Positions 34,358 through 43,982 of a stretch of 48,771 nucleotides of DNA are shown one piece after another. The position numbers were made by a program, and so were the translations under genes. Origin of the DNA: Alphaproteobacteria bacterium (GTDB lineage: Bacteria > Pseudomonadota > Alphaproteobacteria > RF32 > CAG-239); assembly GCA_017939155.1 (NCBI GenBank), contig JAGAZZ010000007.1, positions 1-48,771 of the forward strand, written 5' to 3'. The number at the start of each line of letters is the position of its first letter. Position 1 is the stretch's first letter. The notes beneath the pieces were generated by a model. It saw only the letters and a list, made by a program, of their open reading frames with translations, was not told the DNA's origin and made no database searches.

Positions 34358-34380
34358 AAAAAACCAGTCACAAGGACTGG
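34358..34380 (-). terminator. Terminator of initiator tRNA gene
   Basis: CCAGTC (34364-34369) pairs with GACTGG (34375-34380). On the minus strand the hairpin is followed by a run of six Us. It lies 11 bases beyond the CCA end of the tRNA. Confidence 0.7.
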
Positions 34381-34391
34381 CTTCTTATTTT

Positions 34392-34468
<77 letters not shown>

Positions 34469-34500
34469 ATATATAACGTTATCAACGTAACGAAAGCATA

Positions 34501-34529
34501 TATAAACGCAAATAAAATAGTTGTCAATA
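34501..34529 (-). promoter_or_regulatory. Promoter of initiator tRNA
   Basis: Minus strand: TTGACA (34529-34524), 17-base spacer, TATATA (34506-34501), about 33 bases before the tRNA 5' end. Confidence 0.65.
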
Positions 34530-34606
34530 ATATTTTTTAATATTTTGCAAATTTTTTTTCTCCTGTTATCTTAAAATCAACTGTTAATGCTTTCAAAGGT
34601 ATGTAA

Positions 34607-35488
34607 ATGAAAGAAAAATCCTTAAATAACGAGTCGACAATCGCTCATAACCCTGAGCGCAAGCTGGGAATTGTCGCCGGAGGCGGCGAACTTCCTTTTA
34701 AGCTCATCAACTGGTGTGAAAAAAATGCCCGCCCGTATTTTGTTTTAGCCATAAAAGGTAACGCTGCCGAGAATCTCTGTACCCAAAATATCCCGCATGA
34801 AGCAATAAGAATAGGGCAGGCAGGCACCGGTTTTAAACGTTTCAAACAAGAAGGCGTTAAAGAAATCGTTTTAATCGGCACCATCAAACGCCCGAGCTTC
34901 AAAGAGCTCGTCCCTGATTTAAAAACCGCCGCTTTTTTTGCCAAAATCGGCACCAAAGCCTTAGGGGATGACGGTATTTTGCGCGCGCTGATTAAAGAAA
35001 TCGAAGCCGAGGGGATGAAAGTTGTAGGCATACAAGAAGTTATGCCCGATATTTTGGTTAAAATCGGCACTTTAACCACCAAAAAGCCAGATAAAGAAGA
35101 TGAAATAGACATCCGCCGCGGCGTTGCCGTCGCCACCTCTTTAGGCGCGCTGGATGTCGGACAGTCCGTCGTTGTCCAGCAGGGCTTGGTTTTAGGCGTT
35201 GAGGGGATTGAGGGAACAGATAAGTTGATAACCCGTTGCGGCGAATACAAACGCCAAGGCAAAGCCCCAATTTTAATCAAACTGCGCAAACCCTCGCAAG
35301 ACTTGCGGGTCGATTTGCCGACAATCGGGCTTAAAACCGTCGAAAACGCGCACGCTCAAGGCTTTAAAGGCATAGCCGTTCACGCCGGCAATACGCTGAT
35401 TGTCAATGAGCCGGAAGTAATAGCGCTTGCCAATAAATATAAAATGTTTATCAAAGGGATAAATCCCGCGGAGTATGAAGAATGTTAG
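34607..35488 (+). CDS. lpxI: UDP-2,3-diacylglucosamine hydrolase LpxI
   Basis: Cleaves UDP-2,3-diacylglucosamine to lipid X and UMP in lipid A synthesis; LpxI replaces LpxH in alphaproteobacteria. 293 residues. The N-terminal KLGIVAGGGELPFKLI and GTIKRPSFKEL are typical. The C-terminal catalytic domain has GDDGILRALI, AVATSLGALDVGQSVVV, GVEGIEGTDKLI and FKGIAVHAGNTLIVN. A leading segment of about 18 residues precedes the usual start. AAAGG lies eight bases before the ATG. Overlaps lpxB by seven bases. lpxA, fabZ and lpxD are not in the window. Confidence 0.93.
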   Translation: MKEKSLNNESTIAHNPERKLGIVAGGGELPFKLINWCEKNARPYFVLAIKGNAAENLCTQNIPHEAIRIGQAGTGFKRFKQEGVKEIVLIGTIKRPSFKELVPDLKTAAFFAKIGTKALGDDGILRALIKEIEAEGMKVVGIQEVMPDILVKIGTLTTKKPDKEDEIDIRRGVAVATSLGALDVGQSVVVQQGLVLGVEGIEGTDKLITRCGEYKRQGKAPILIKLRKPSQDLRVDLPTIGLKTVENAHAQGFKGIAVHAGNTLIVNEPEVIALANKYKMFIKGINPAEYEEC

Positions 35489-36618
35489 TGTATTTGATAG
35501 CCGGAGAACCGTCGGGAGATACCTTGGGTGCAAAGCTTATGCGTGCCTTAAAAAAAGCCGACCCAAAGCTTCAATTTGCCGGAGTAGGCGGTGAAAATAT
35601 GCAAAAAGAAGGTTTGACCTCTTTATTTGATATTACAGACTTAGCCATAATGGGCTTGGCCGAGGTTATCCCGAGCATTCCTAAAGTCTTAAAACGCTTA
35701 AAACAAACCGTCGAGGATATAAAAGCCAAACAGCCTGCCGCCGTCATCACGATAGACAGTTGGAGTTTTTCTTCCCGTGTGCATAAAGCCTTGCGCAAAG
35801 ATAAAATAGATACCTTGCAAATCCATTACGTTGCCCCGCAAGTCTGGGCATGGAAAAAGGGCAGGGCGAAAACCATGTATAAATACATCGACCATCTTTT
35901 AACCCTGTTCCCGAACGAACCGGCGTATTTTACCCCTTATCGCTTAACGGCAGATTGTGTCGGTCATCCGGCTATTGAGGATATAAAACAAGCTCAAACT
36001 AAAACAAAAGAAAATAACCTCATTTTGCTTCTCCCCGGTTCAAGACATAATGAGGTGACGCGCCTGTTGCCGGTGTTTTTACAAACCGCCGCTCTCTTAA
36101 AACAACAAAATCCGGCGCTTGAATTTGCCCTCCCGACCGTCAAGACGGTGGAAACCTCTGTCCGCCAAATCATAAAAGCAAGCCAAATGAAAGACATCAA
36201 AATAATCAACAACCCCGCGGAAAAAAAGCAGGCATTTGTTAAGGCTCACGCCGCTATTGCCGCCTCCGGCACGGTGTCGTTGGAATTAGCGCTCTTAAAA
36301 ATTCCGCACATCATCGCTTACAAAGTCGCCCCCTTAACGGCGTTCATCGCTCGCCATTTCTTAAAAATATGGTCGGTCAATCTGCCAAACATTATCTTAA
36401 ACGAACGCGTCATCAAAGAGATGTTGCAAGAATCCTGTACCCCAAAAGCCTTGGCGGAAGCCATAACCCCGTATCTTGATAATAAAGGCAAAGCAAGAGA
36501 ATTTTTCTTGCAAAAAATGACCGAGCTTCATCAAAAACTTGGCGTCGGCAAAGAAACACCGAGCCAAAAAGCCGCGTTAATTATCTTAAATAAAATAAAA
36601 GAAAGACCCCAAAAGTGA
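35482..36618 (+). CDS. lpxB: Lipid-A-disaccharide synthase
   Basis: Joins UDP-2,3-diacylglucosamine and lipid X into the lipid A disaccharide (GT19, membrane-associated). 378 residues, the usual length. The N terminus YLIAGEPSGDTLGAKLMRALK is the family signature, followed by FAGVGGENMQKEGL. HYVAPQVWAWKKGRAK and LLLPGSRHNEV with AASGTVSLELAL complete the GT-B donor site. It overlaps lpxI and its stop overlaps the GTG of comEC, so the three are co-translated. Confidence 0.96.
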   Translation: MLVYLIAGEPSGDTLGAKLMRALKKADPKLQFAGVGGENMQKEGLTSLFDITDLAIMGLAEVIPSIPKVLKRLKQTVEDIKAKQPAAVITIDSWSFSSRVHKALRKDKIDTLQIHYVAPQVWAWKKGRAKTMYKYIDHLLTLFPNEPAYFTPYRLTADCVGHPAIEDIKQAQTKTKENNLILLLPGSRHNEVTRLLPVFLQTAALLKQQNPALEFALPTVKTVETSVRQIIKASQMKDIKIINNPAEKKQAFVKAHAAIAASGTVSLELALLKIPHIIAYKVAPLTAFIARHFLKIWSVNLPNIILNERVIKEMLQESCTPKALAEAITPYLDNKGKAREFFLQKMTELHQKLGVGKETPSQKAALIILNKIKERPQK

Positions 36619-38573
36619 TAGAATTTCTAAAAAAGCAAGGACTGCGCCTCAAGCTTTACGCTTATGAAAATTATCAAAATGAAGCGGAAAGTCTGCTTGT
36701 TTGGTATGCCGTCGCTTATGCTTTGGGCGCGGCTTTTTATTTTGCTTTCCCCTATGAATTGCCGGTATGGCTCTTGGTGGTCTTTCTGGAAGCCGTCCTT
36801 TTATTGCTTTATCTGAATAACCGACGTGACGGAACTTTCAAGCTCTTAACTTATCTGGCAGTGTTCTCATTAGGGCTATGTGTTGCCAAAGCCAACGCTC
36901 TTTATCAAAACTTGAGTGTAGAAAAAAATATCGAAGAAACAACCTATATAACAGGACAAGTTAAAGTAACAGATTATAATTCATCAGGTCGCCGGCGGAT
37001 AGAACTTATCAATGCCGATAATTTTGAAAAGCCCTTAAAAGGCAGTTATAAAATCAGCTTAAATCAAAACCTCTCCTGGCTCAAACCGGGCGTTTGTGTT
37101 GAGTTAATCGCTAAATTTCCGCAAAACTATGCTCCAAATCCGTTAAGCAATTATAATATGGACAGGGCAAATTTTTACCAAGGTGTCAGCGCCTCAGGCT
37201 ACGCCATAAGCCCGGTATTTCAAAAAGACTGTGAACACTCTCCCTCAGTAATAGCCAATCTGCTCACTGCAATGCGCCAAGCCGTCATCAAAGCGTTATC
37301 CCCCGCTAATCCTGAAACACAAGGTATCATAAAAGCCTTAACCATCGGGGATAAAAGCGCCATTTCGCAATCTCAAGCCGCTGAGTATCGCACCGCCGGT
37401 CTTGCTCACTTCTTAGCCATTTCCGGAATGCACATGGGGATGATTGCATTGTTAGCGTTTTTCCTCATTAGGCTTTTGTTCTTTAACCTGGGCGAGGGGA
37501 GGTATGACCTGCGCAAACCGGCCGCCCTCATCGCCCTAGCTATCACCTTTGTTTATTTTCTGATTTCAGGTCAAAGCATTTCCTGCATCAGAGCGTTCAT
37601 TATGACCTCAATCATTCTCTTAGCCGTGCTCTTAAACCGCCGCGCTATCTCTTTAAGACTATGGGCGTTTGCTGTCCTTATTGTCGTAAGCGTTATGCCC
37701 GAAGCCGTCGTTTCCCCGGGCTTTTTGATGTCTTTTGCCGCTGTTTTGGGCTTAACCGCATTTTATGAGAAAAACGCCGCCAAGCTACATGCTTGGTTTG
37801 CGCAAAAATCGCTCACAGGCAAAATCTTAACCTACATTGTCGGCGTGTTAATCACGGATTTTGTCGCCAGCCTGATGACAACACCATATAGTCTTTATTA
37901 CTTCCGCCAGCTTTCGCTATACACCAGCTTAGGCAATCTCTTAGCCGCCCCCGTTATCGCCTTTGTCATTATGCCGGCGTTATTGGCTTTTTTAATCACG
38001 GTGCCGTTCGGCGGCTCAACCTTATGCTTAAAGCTGTTAAGCGCCGGGGTAGGGCTGTTAAATGACATCACCGCTTATGTCGCTTCTCTGCCGGGCGCCA
38101 AAAACGGCGAGGGCTTGGCGCAAATGCCTGATTGGGGAATATTGCTGATAACATTAGGTCTGTTATGGCTCTGTATATGGCAGGAAAAATGGCGCTTTTG
38201 GGGAATTGTCGCTATCGTCTTAGGTCTTTCAAGCTTTCTCACCACGCCAAAACCGGACTTTGTCTTTGATGACTTGGGGCAAACTTACGCCTGTCGGGAT
38301 GAAAACGGCAAACTTACCCCAACCCCATGGCATAAAAACAAATTCTTAATTAGAAGCTGGACCGGTCAAACGCCGCAAAAAGGCGAACAGATACCTAACC
38401 AAAATCTCTCCTGCACCAAAGAGAACTGCACCTGCCAAAAGCGTATCACTTTTAGCAAAGGAGAGGTTAAACTGGATAATCGCCCCGTAGAGCTCAAATC
38501 AGGCGGTTTTATCAGTTTGGATAGAGGGATATATTATACACAGCGCCGTTCCCCGCGAATATGGAATAAATAA
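36615..38573 (+). CDS. comEC: ComEC/Rec2-type DNA uptake channel
   Basis: Inner-membrane channel that carries transforming single-stranded DNA into the cytosol. 652 residues, GTG start with GTGA overlap. The N-terminal region has membrane segments and a DUF4131/OB-like part (about 55-215). The competence domain (about 225-510) carries AHFLAISGMHMGMIALL and further helices. It ends in a short domain with DDLGQTYACRDENGK and a CTKENCTCQK cysteine cluster, and lacks the metallo-beta-lactamase domain of Bacillus ComEC. Pairing with lpxB may be chance linkage. Ends four bases from the convergent gene. Confidence 0.88.
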   Translation: MIEFLKKQGLRLKLYAYENYQNEAESLLVWYAVAYALGAAFYFAFPYELPVWLLVVFLEAVLLLLYLNNRRDGTFKLLTYLAVFSLGLCVAKANALYQNLSVEKNIEETTYITGQVKVTDYNSSGRRRIELINADNFEKPLKGSYKISLNQNLSWLKPGVCVELIAKFPQNYAPNPLSNYNMDRANFYQGVSASGYAISPVFQKDCEHSPSVIANLLTAMRQAVIKALSPANPETQGIIKALTIGDKSAISQSQAAEYRTAGLAHFLAISGMHMGMIALLAFFLIRLLFFNLGEGRYDLRKPAALIALAITFVYFLISGQSISCIRAFIMTSIILLAVLLNRRAISLRLWAFAVLIVVSVMPEAVVSPGFLMSFAAVLGLTAFYEKNAAKLHAWFAQKSLTGKILTYIVGVLITDFVASLMTTPYSLYYFRQLSLYTSLGNLLAAPVIAFVIMPALLAFLITVPFGGSTLCLKLLSAGVGLLNDITAYVASLPGAKNGEGLAQMPDWGILLITLGLLWLCIWQEKWRFWGIVAIVLGLSSFLTTPKPDFVFDDLGQTYACRDENGKLTPTPWHKNKFLIRSWTGQTPQKGEQIPNQNLSCTKENCTCQKRITFSKGEVKLDNRPVELKSGGFISLDRGIYYTQRRSPRIWNK

Positions 38574-38577
38574 GAGC

Positions 38578-40389
38578 TTAAAGCCCTTTGTCTTTCTTAA
38601 CCTCGGCAATAATCTCTTCAAATCTCTTGGCAATTTTCTCTGCGGTAAAATGTTGTAGCGTAATCTCTTGTGACCGTTTGGCTTTTTCAAGCCGCTCTTC
38701 TTCATGCGCCGGGTCTAGGTAATATTTAATCAGCGCCACAAGTTCTTCTTCCGTCTTCCACATCGGCACGCTATCGCCATAAACTTCTTCAATTTCAGGT
38801 ATATAGTCAGAAATCACCAAAGTCCCGCACGCCGTCGCATCAAAAATTCTGTTGCTGATAACGTTATGCACAAGCATTTCTTTTCTCGAATCGTTCAAGA
38901 CAATTTTCGCCGAACTGTAATGTTTATAAAGCTCGCGATTATCAAGAAAATCATATACTTCCGCCCCATTCCAATTCGGTCCGTAAATTGTAATCGGTAA
39001 ATTGTGTTTCAAAGCAATAGGTGCCGCTGTGCGATAAGACGCATTCACTCCGACAAAGAAAATATCTGAGGCTAATTCTGCGTGGAACTCTGGATAAAAA
39101 CGTTTTGTATTAGTAAATTGCGGCACATAATAAGCTTTAATTCCTCTTTTTAAGAGTTCTTGCCAAATATTTTTAGAGGCAACTGCAACAGCATCATATT
39201 GCACTACATCATAAGCCAATTCATTATAATAAACCTCTGTATCCTCGATGTTTGCCTCATTTCCTAGTTGCGGGTAGGCTAAATATAAAATATTAATATA
39301 CCCAAAAGCATCTTCCGCATTAGGTTTCATTCCTCTGACGATAATATTAACTTTAGTCGGATATTTATAAAGCGAATTAAAAAAGGTCATCGAAGTTTGC
39401 CACATATCTGCCATATAGCCGCTCAAATCAGAAATCAGCCAATAATCTCCGCTTGCGGTATGTCCAACCGCCACGGGCAAATCAAAGTTCAAACTTTTGT
39501 CATCAATTTCTATTTTCGGTTCTTTCTTTGTGGGCAAAATATGCACCAGTTTTTTAGCATTATGTTTTAACGAATATTCCTTAAAAACTAAGCTTTGTGC
39601 ATCATTTACCCGCTTTTCAATCTCAAGCGGCAACGGTTTATGCAAAACATCAAGAATAAAACGCTCCAAATCGCTTTTCCCCATATAAAAGCTAATCCGG
39701 TCATTAAACAAATTGAGAGTGTCTTCCACAAAATCCATCCACCCCCACCAAGTAGCCAGTGGAATTTTTTGCGCCGCAATCGTATAAAATATCGGATATA
39801 AATCAAGCGACTCATCATTAAGCGCTGTTTTTAAGGCAATGACCGCCTGAAATTCAGGCATATCTTGCAAAATGCGCTCCCGCTCATGGGGTTGATATAA
39901 ACGATAAGGCAGTTTCTTTTCTTTAAGAATTTCTTCGGCATAGGGTGGCTCTCCGATAACCGCTATAAATTTACCATTTTTCTTTGAGATATTTGGAGTA
40001 TCGGCAAACAACGGCAGATAATAAACTTTTTCTTTCAAATTTAAATCCGCGTTCAAAAAATCTTTGAGTAACGGTGTTGAGGTCAAAATGTAATCAAACT
40101 TAGAAAAATCCGGCAAATAGTCCCTTGTACTGCCGAGCCATAACACATTATGCTCCGTATCAACTTCTGAGATGTGTTGTCCTTTCTCAAAATTAGCCGT
40201 ATAAAGCGTATAATTTCCCTCAAAACCGCCGATTTTATTAACCTCAGAAACAAGCGCTTGCGCATACGCACAAACCTTTCCGCCACAAGGCTCTTTTAGT
40301 TTAATTTCACCTTTGGGAAGCTTTATAAAAAAGAATCCTGCAGCTGTTAATAAAAGAAAAAACAAAAAAAAGTATCTAATTTTAGTCAT
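38578..40389 (-). CDS. Membrane-anchored glycosyltransferase, CgeB-like (copy 2)
   Basis: 603 residues. One N-terminal hydrophobic segment (about 5-22), a divergent middle, and a C-terminal GT-B donor half (about 400-600) with YYVPQFTNTKRFYPEF, SNRIFDATACGTLVISDYIPEIEE and a final helical segment. The last 190 residues are nearly identical to the upstream paralog at 40382, including a 40-base identical DNA stretch (38676-38715 and 40486-40525). Start at 40389 follows GGGAGA and overlaps the paralog's stop by eight bases. Sugar and acceptor unknown; the single anchor leaves sidedness uncertain. Confidence 0.75.
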   Translation of the reverse strand: MTKIRYFFLFFLLLTAAGFFFIKLPKGEIKLKEPCGGKVCAYAQALVSEVNKIGGFEGNYTLYTANFEKGQHISEVDTEHNVLWLGSTRDYLPDFSKFDYILTSTPLLKDFLNADLNLKEKVYYLPLFADTPNISKKNGKFIAVIGEPPYAEEILKEKKLPYRLYQPHERERILQDMPEFQAVIALKTALNDESLDLYPIFYTIAAQKIPLATWWGWMDFVEDTLNLFNDRISFYMGKSDLERFILDVLHKPLPLEIEKRVNDAQSLVFKEYSLKHNAKKLVHILPTKKEPKIEIDDKSLNFDLPVAVGHTASGDYWLISDLSGYMADMWQTSMTFFNSLYKYPTKVNIIVRGMKPNAEDAFGYINILYLAYPQLGNEANIEDTEVYYNELAYDVVQYDAVAVASKNIWQELLKRGIKAYYVPQFTNTKRFYPEFHAELASDIFFVGVNASYRTAAPIALKHNLPITIYGPNWNGAEVYDFLDNRELYKHYSSAKIVLNDSRKEMLVHNVISNRIFDATACGTLVISDYIPEIEEVYGDSVPMWKTEEELVALIKYYLDPAHEEERLEKAKRSQEITLQHFTAEKIAKRFEEIIAEVKKDKGL

Positions 40390-42250
40390 CAATTTGTTTC
40401 TCCCGTTTAATCTTGGCAATAATCTCGTCAAATTGTTGCGCTACTTTTTCAACAGTAAAATATTTTAGCGTGATTTCTTGCGCCTGTTTGGCTTTTTCAA
40501 GCCGCTCTTCTTCATGCGCCGGGTCAAGATAATACTTAACCAGCGCTACTAACTCCTCTTCTGTCTTCCACATCGGCACACTGTCGCCATAAAATTCTTC
40601 AATTTCCGGTATATAATCAGAAATAACCAAAGCGCCGCACGCTGTCACATCAAATATGCGATTAGGAATAAAATCAAACTTCCGCATAGCTGGACGTGTA
40701 TCATTTAACACAATCTTCGCCGAGCTGTAATATTTCCTTAAAATACGATTGTCAATATATTCTGCTTTTGCCAACCGTCCCCAGCCTCCGCCATAAATAT
40801 CAATGGGAAGATGATGGTTTAGCAAAATCTGCGGTGTTTTGCGATAAAATGTCTTATTGCCGACAAATAAAACATCGCTTTTTAAATCGTTGCTAAAGTC
40901 AGGATGAAATTTATCGGTATTGGTAAACTGCGGCACATAATAAGCCTTAACCCCTAAGCTTTTAAGCCATTGAGCGTACGTCTTAGAAGAAACAGTCAGC
41001 CCGTCAACATAAGAAAATTCATTTTTAAGCTTCTTAAAGTAAGTTTCTTTCATTTCAAGACTGTCCGATAAATCTTCTTCTTTATCTAAAGGGGGAAACA
41101 AAATATACATCAAGCTGACAGTATCAGCTCTCTTTATATTTGCAGAAAGCGGAATTCCCCCGCGCAAATAAATGCTGACATCAGCCTCATCGTGTAATAA
41201 GCTCAAAGGAAAACTGACGCCGGAAAATATGCCGTTTTTATAAAAAATATTCTCTAAATCTTTCGCAATCCAATAATCGCCATTATTATACAGTCCGGCA
41301 TGAGTAGAAGAAATGATATTATAAAAATGAGTGCTTTTTAAAAAAGGCGGCTTCTTATCTTTAAGCGCAACGGCAAGGCGTTCTGCTGCTGCCTCAACCG
41401 AAAGAAAAGACTTGATAAAGCGGCTTGCCCGCAAAGCCTCTTTGGTATGCAAAAAGAAGTTTAAAACCTCGTCTTTGTCTTTATAATAAGTCAAATAATC
41501 CCCTAAAACATACATTGCCAGAGGGGTAAGAAGATGAAGCGACGCATCTTTTGCAAAAATATTTTGTGTTAACACGGGAATTTTAAGCCATAAAACATCA
41601 AGCAAAAAAGGGGAGTAATCCATACTGGCAGACGTAAGCGCATTATTATCAAAAACCACACCGGAAATATGCCCTATATCAGAAATTAGCTTTTGTGCGG
41701 TTTCAAAATCAGCTTTTTCATATAAAACAAACGAAATTCCTCTATCTTCTAAAACTTGTTGAACAAGAGGGGAAGCCCCGAATAAAACCACATAGCACTT
41801 TTTATCATCAAAACGAGCCGCACACTCAGCTTGCAAATTATCATCTCCTCTTGTAAACATCGGGAAAAAATGCGCTCTAATACCATAATATTTCAAAAAA
41901 GACATCAAATCAGGTGAGGAAGTCAAAATCAAATCATATTCATTCGTCGATAAAAGATTAACATTCTGATAACTTCCTAAAATCAGAATATTAAAATGCT
42001 CTTTATTTTGTATTTGGGGAATATGAGGAACAAAAAAATTAGCCGCATAAATGTCAATAGGTTTTGTTGGCGAAATATGCGCTTTCTTTAAGCTCTTCTT
42101 TAAGTTATCAGGAAGTTTCTCCGTGTTTTTTTTAATAAATCCGTCCTCGGCATAAACAACTGAAATCTGTAATTCTTTGGCAAAAAAAGCCCAATATGCC
42201 AAAAATCCCAGTATACCTCCGCCGATAAGTATCAAAAAAAGACGTCGCAA
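40382..42250 (-). CDS. Membrane-anchored glycosyltransferase, CgeB-like (copy 1)
   Basis: About 622 residues. An N-terminal anchor (LFLILIGGGILGFLAYWAFF) is preceded by Arg-Arg. The middle region (about 60-400) differs widely from the paralog but keeps DLILTSSPDL and YWIAKDLENIF. The C-terminal GT-B half has AYYVPQFTNTDKFHPDF and PNRIFDVTACGALVISDYIPEIEE. The start is uncertain: TTG at 42250 has GAGGAG at nine bases; another TTG at 42286 lies four bases after the preceding gene's stop. No ATG is available nearby. Tandem duplication with divergence of the acceptor half is the likely history. Confidence 0.72.
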   Translation of the reverse strand: MRRLFLILIGGGILGFLAYWAFFAKELQISVVYAEDGFIKKNTEKLPDNLKKSLKKAHISPTKPIDIYAANFFVPHIPQIQNKEHFNILILGSYQNVNLLSTNEYDLILTSSPDLMSFLKYYGIRAHFFPMFTRGDDNLQAECAARFDDKKCYVVLFGASPLVQQVLEDRGISFVLYEKADFETAQKLISDIGHISGVVFDNNALTSASMDYSPFLLDVLWLKIPVLTQNIFAKDASLHLLTPLAMYVLGDYLTYYKDKDEVLNFFLHTKEALRASRFIKSFLSVEAAAERLAVALKDKKPPFLKSTHFYNIISSTHAGLYNNGDYWIAKDLENIFYKNGIFSGVSFPLSLLHDEADVSIYLRGGIPLSANIKRADTVSLMYILFPPLDKEEDLSDSLEMKETYFKKLKNEFSYVDGLTVSSKTYAQWLKSLGVKAYYVPQFTNTDKFHPDFSNDLKSDVLFVGNKTFYRKTPQILLNHHLPIDIYGGGWGRLAKAEYIDNRILRKYYSSAKIVLNDTRPAMRKFDFIPNRIFDVTACGALVISDYIPEIEEFYGDSVPMWKTEEELVALVKYYLDPAHEEERLEKAKQAQEITLKYFTVEKVAQQFDEIIAKIKREKQIDD

Positions 42251-42289
42251 TAATATTTTCTCCTCGTTAAAAACAATCTCAAACAACGT

Positions 42290-43129
42290 TTAAGGTTTTT
42301 CTTTAACCTCAGCTCCGGCACCAATAGCTTTACTGATTTCTTTCAAAATATCTTCTTGGCTTACCGTCTTGCCCTGCCAAGCTCTAAGTGTCTTCTTCAT
42401 TAAAGCCTTAGCCTGTTCAACCTGCTGCGGGTCTAAACCGGCAGCCGTTCCTTTATCGGCAACATCTTCCATAATCGTTTCCAGCACAACGCGCTGTTCG
42501 TTTTGTCTTGCCCAATTATCAAAAAGCGCCCAGCTGATAACACATCCAGCACATAAAATTAAAAGGAAAATAAACCTAAACTTGGCAATAATGCGGTCAT
42601 TATCTGCCCCATAAACCTCATCGCTGTCGTCAGCTTCGCCAAAAAGTCCGTCTTCTTCATCTGTCGGCTTGGAAAAAAGCTTGATTAAAAAGAAAAACCA
42701 CACCAAAAGCGCAATCAAAACATAAAGGCTGATAAAAAACGTTCCCGCAACCAAAACGGCAAATAAACCAAGATAAATTCCCGCTTTTTTGTTAATATCA
42801 TGCAAGCGTCTGGCGCTAATAGCGGCAATCGGCAGCAATGTCGCCAAAAAATAATAATAGGCGAGCATATCCACATCAATCACATTGCCCAAAACATAAA
42901 GCACCGCCAAAACAATTGCCTCGGCCGCCATAAAGCCCCAAAATTCAAGCCGGCTCGCTCTGCCGTGAAACGCAAGATATTTCTGCGTAATGCCTCTTAA
43001 ATAATAATCAAACGCATCTCCCCAGGCATGATACATATTTTCTTTGCTAACCCGTCTGATTTCTTTATCTGTTTTAGCGGCAGGTAGCGGTGTTTCCTCG
43101 CTTAAAATATCTTTATCTTTAATCAGCAT
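42290..43129 (-). CDS. DUF805-type membrane protein
   Basis: 279 residues. The DUF805 signature is present: YLAFHGRASRLEFWGFM and ISARRLHDINKKAG, with about four membrane segments at 75-165. Unlike the usual 110-150 residue DUF805 protein it has a soluble N-terminal extension, an acidic cytosolic loop (DEEDGLFGEADDSDEV), a further membrane segment near 200 and a helical extracytoplasmic tail. Function of DUF805 proteins is unknown. Third non-fatty-acid gene downstream of accC reading leftward. Confidence 0.75.
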   Translation of the reverse strand: MLIKDKDILSEETPLPAAKTDKEIRRVSKENMYHAWGDAFDYYLRGITQKYLAFHGRASRLEFWGFMAAEAIVLAVLYVLGNVIDVDMLAYYYFLATLLPIAAISARRLHDINKKAGIYLGLFAVLVAGTFFISLYVLIALLVWFFFLIKLFSKPTDEEDGLFGEADDSDEVYGADNDRIIAKFRFIFLLILCAGCVISWALFDNWARQNEQRVVLETIMEDVADKGTAAGLDPQQVEQAKALMKKTLRAWQGKTVSQEDILKEISKAIGAGAEVKEKP

Positions 43130-43154
43130 TGCGATTCTCTCCTAAATTTGCAAG

Positions 43155-43973
43155 TTAGACGGCGTCGTTTTCAACCGGCTTTTTCTTTTTTGTTGCCTTT
43201 TTTACTTCTTTTTCGTTTTCCAAGAGCTCTTTTGCGGGTTCTGAAACGGCAACGATTTCTTTTTTGTGGCGTTTGCTAAGCGGCAGATTATAAAAGAAAT
43301 CATACATCTTAAAATACACAATAGAGATAAACGCCAAAATACCGGAGCGAACCATCTCCGCTACAATCGGGTTAACAAAATTAAGCGCAATCATCATACA
43401 CAATAAGATGATAAACGCCACGGCCGCCGTCATCCCGATACGGATAAAATTCCCTTTAGTCTTAGCGTATGCGTTCAAAAGCGAACGGCTTTTGCCGGTA
43501 ATTTCTGAAACAAACGTAAACGAAGGCACGATAAAAAACGCCACAAACAGCATAAAGATAAACAAATATTTGCCCACCAGCCAAAAAACACTGCCAAGAA
43601 TGAGCGAAACGACAACATCACCGCCCGTCGGCAACGCTTCTTTAACAAAATAAAGCAAAAAGTTAATCACAACCGTGCTTGCCAAAATGGCGCTTAAAAA
43701 CATCACAACAGCCGTCAAAAACCTTAACCCCGCGGCAATAAACACCTCTTTGTCTTTCAAAATCTGCTGTTTATAGTAAAATCCCGCGGCAAAATAAAAG
43801 AAAAGGTAGATATATACAAGAAAAACCACCCTAAAAGAAGTGGCGCCGATAAACATCGGAGCCAAACTTCCCAAGAAATAAAAAATACTCAAAAAACAGT
43901 ATGCAAACAAATGACTTGTAACGTATCTGTAAGCGTTTCTGTAAACTTTTTTTACTGATAGTTTTTCTTGCAT
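43155..43973 (-). CDS. Polytopic membrane protein, unknown
   Basis: 272 residues, six likely membrane helices between 20 and 235, then a charged, Lys/Glu-rich cytosolic tail (EKEVKKATKKKKPVENDAV). A central YAKTKGNFIRIG loop between helices resembles the loop of DUF-type and YciC/glycerophosphodiesterase-membrane-domain proteins, but the match is weak. Lies nine bases after accC and 25 bases before the DUF805 gene, so it is co-transcribed with them. Function not recognised. Confidence 0.65.
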   Translation of the reverse strand: MQEKLSVKKVYRNAYRYVTSHLFAYCFLSIFYFLGSLAPMFIGATSFRVVFLVYIYLFFYFAAGFYYKQQILKDKEVFIAAGLRFLTAVVMFLSAILASTVVINFLLYFVKEALPTGGDVVVSLILGSVFWLVGKYLFIFMLFVAFFIVPSFTFVSEITGKSRSLLNAYAKTKGNFIRIGMTAAVAFIILLCMMIALNFVNPIVAEMVRSGILAFISIVYFKMYDFFYNLPLSKRHKKEIVAVSEPAKELLENEKEVKKATKKKKPVENDAV

Positions 43974-43982
43974 TTCAAACCT

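Noticed and set aside
34645-35289. 214-residue ORF antisense to lpxI
   Set aside because: Shadow of the lpxI frame; proline/serine-rich composition typical of an antisense reading, no ribosome site.
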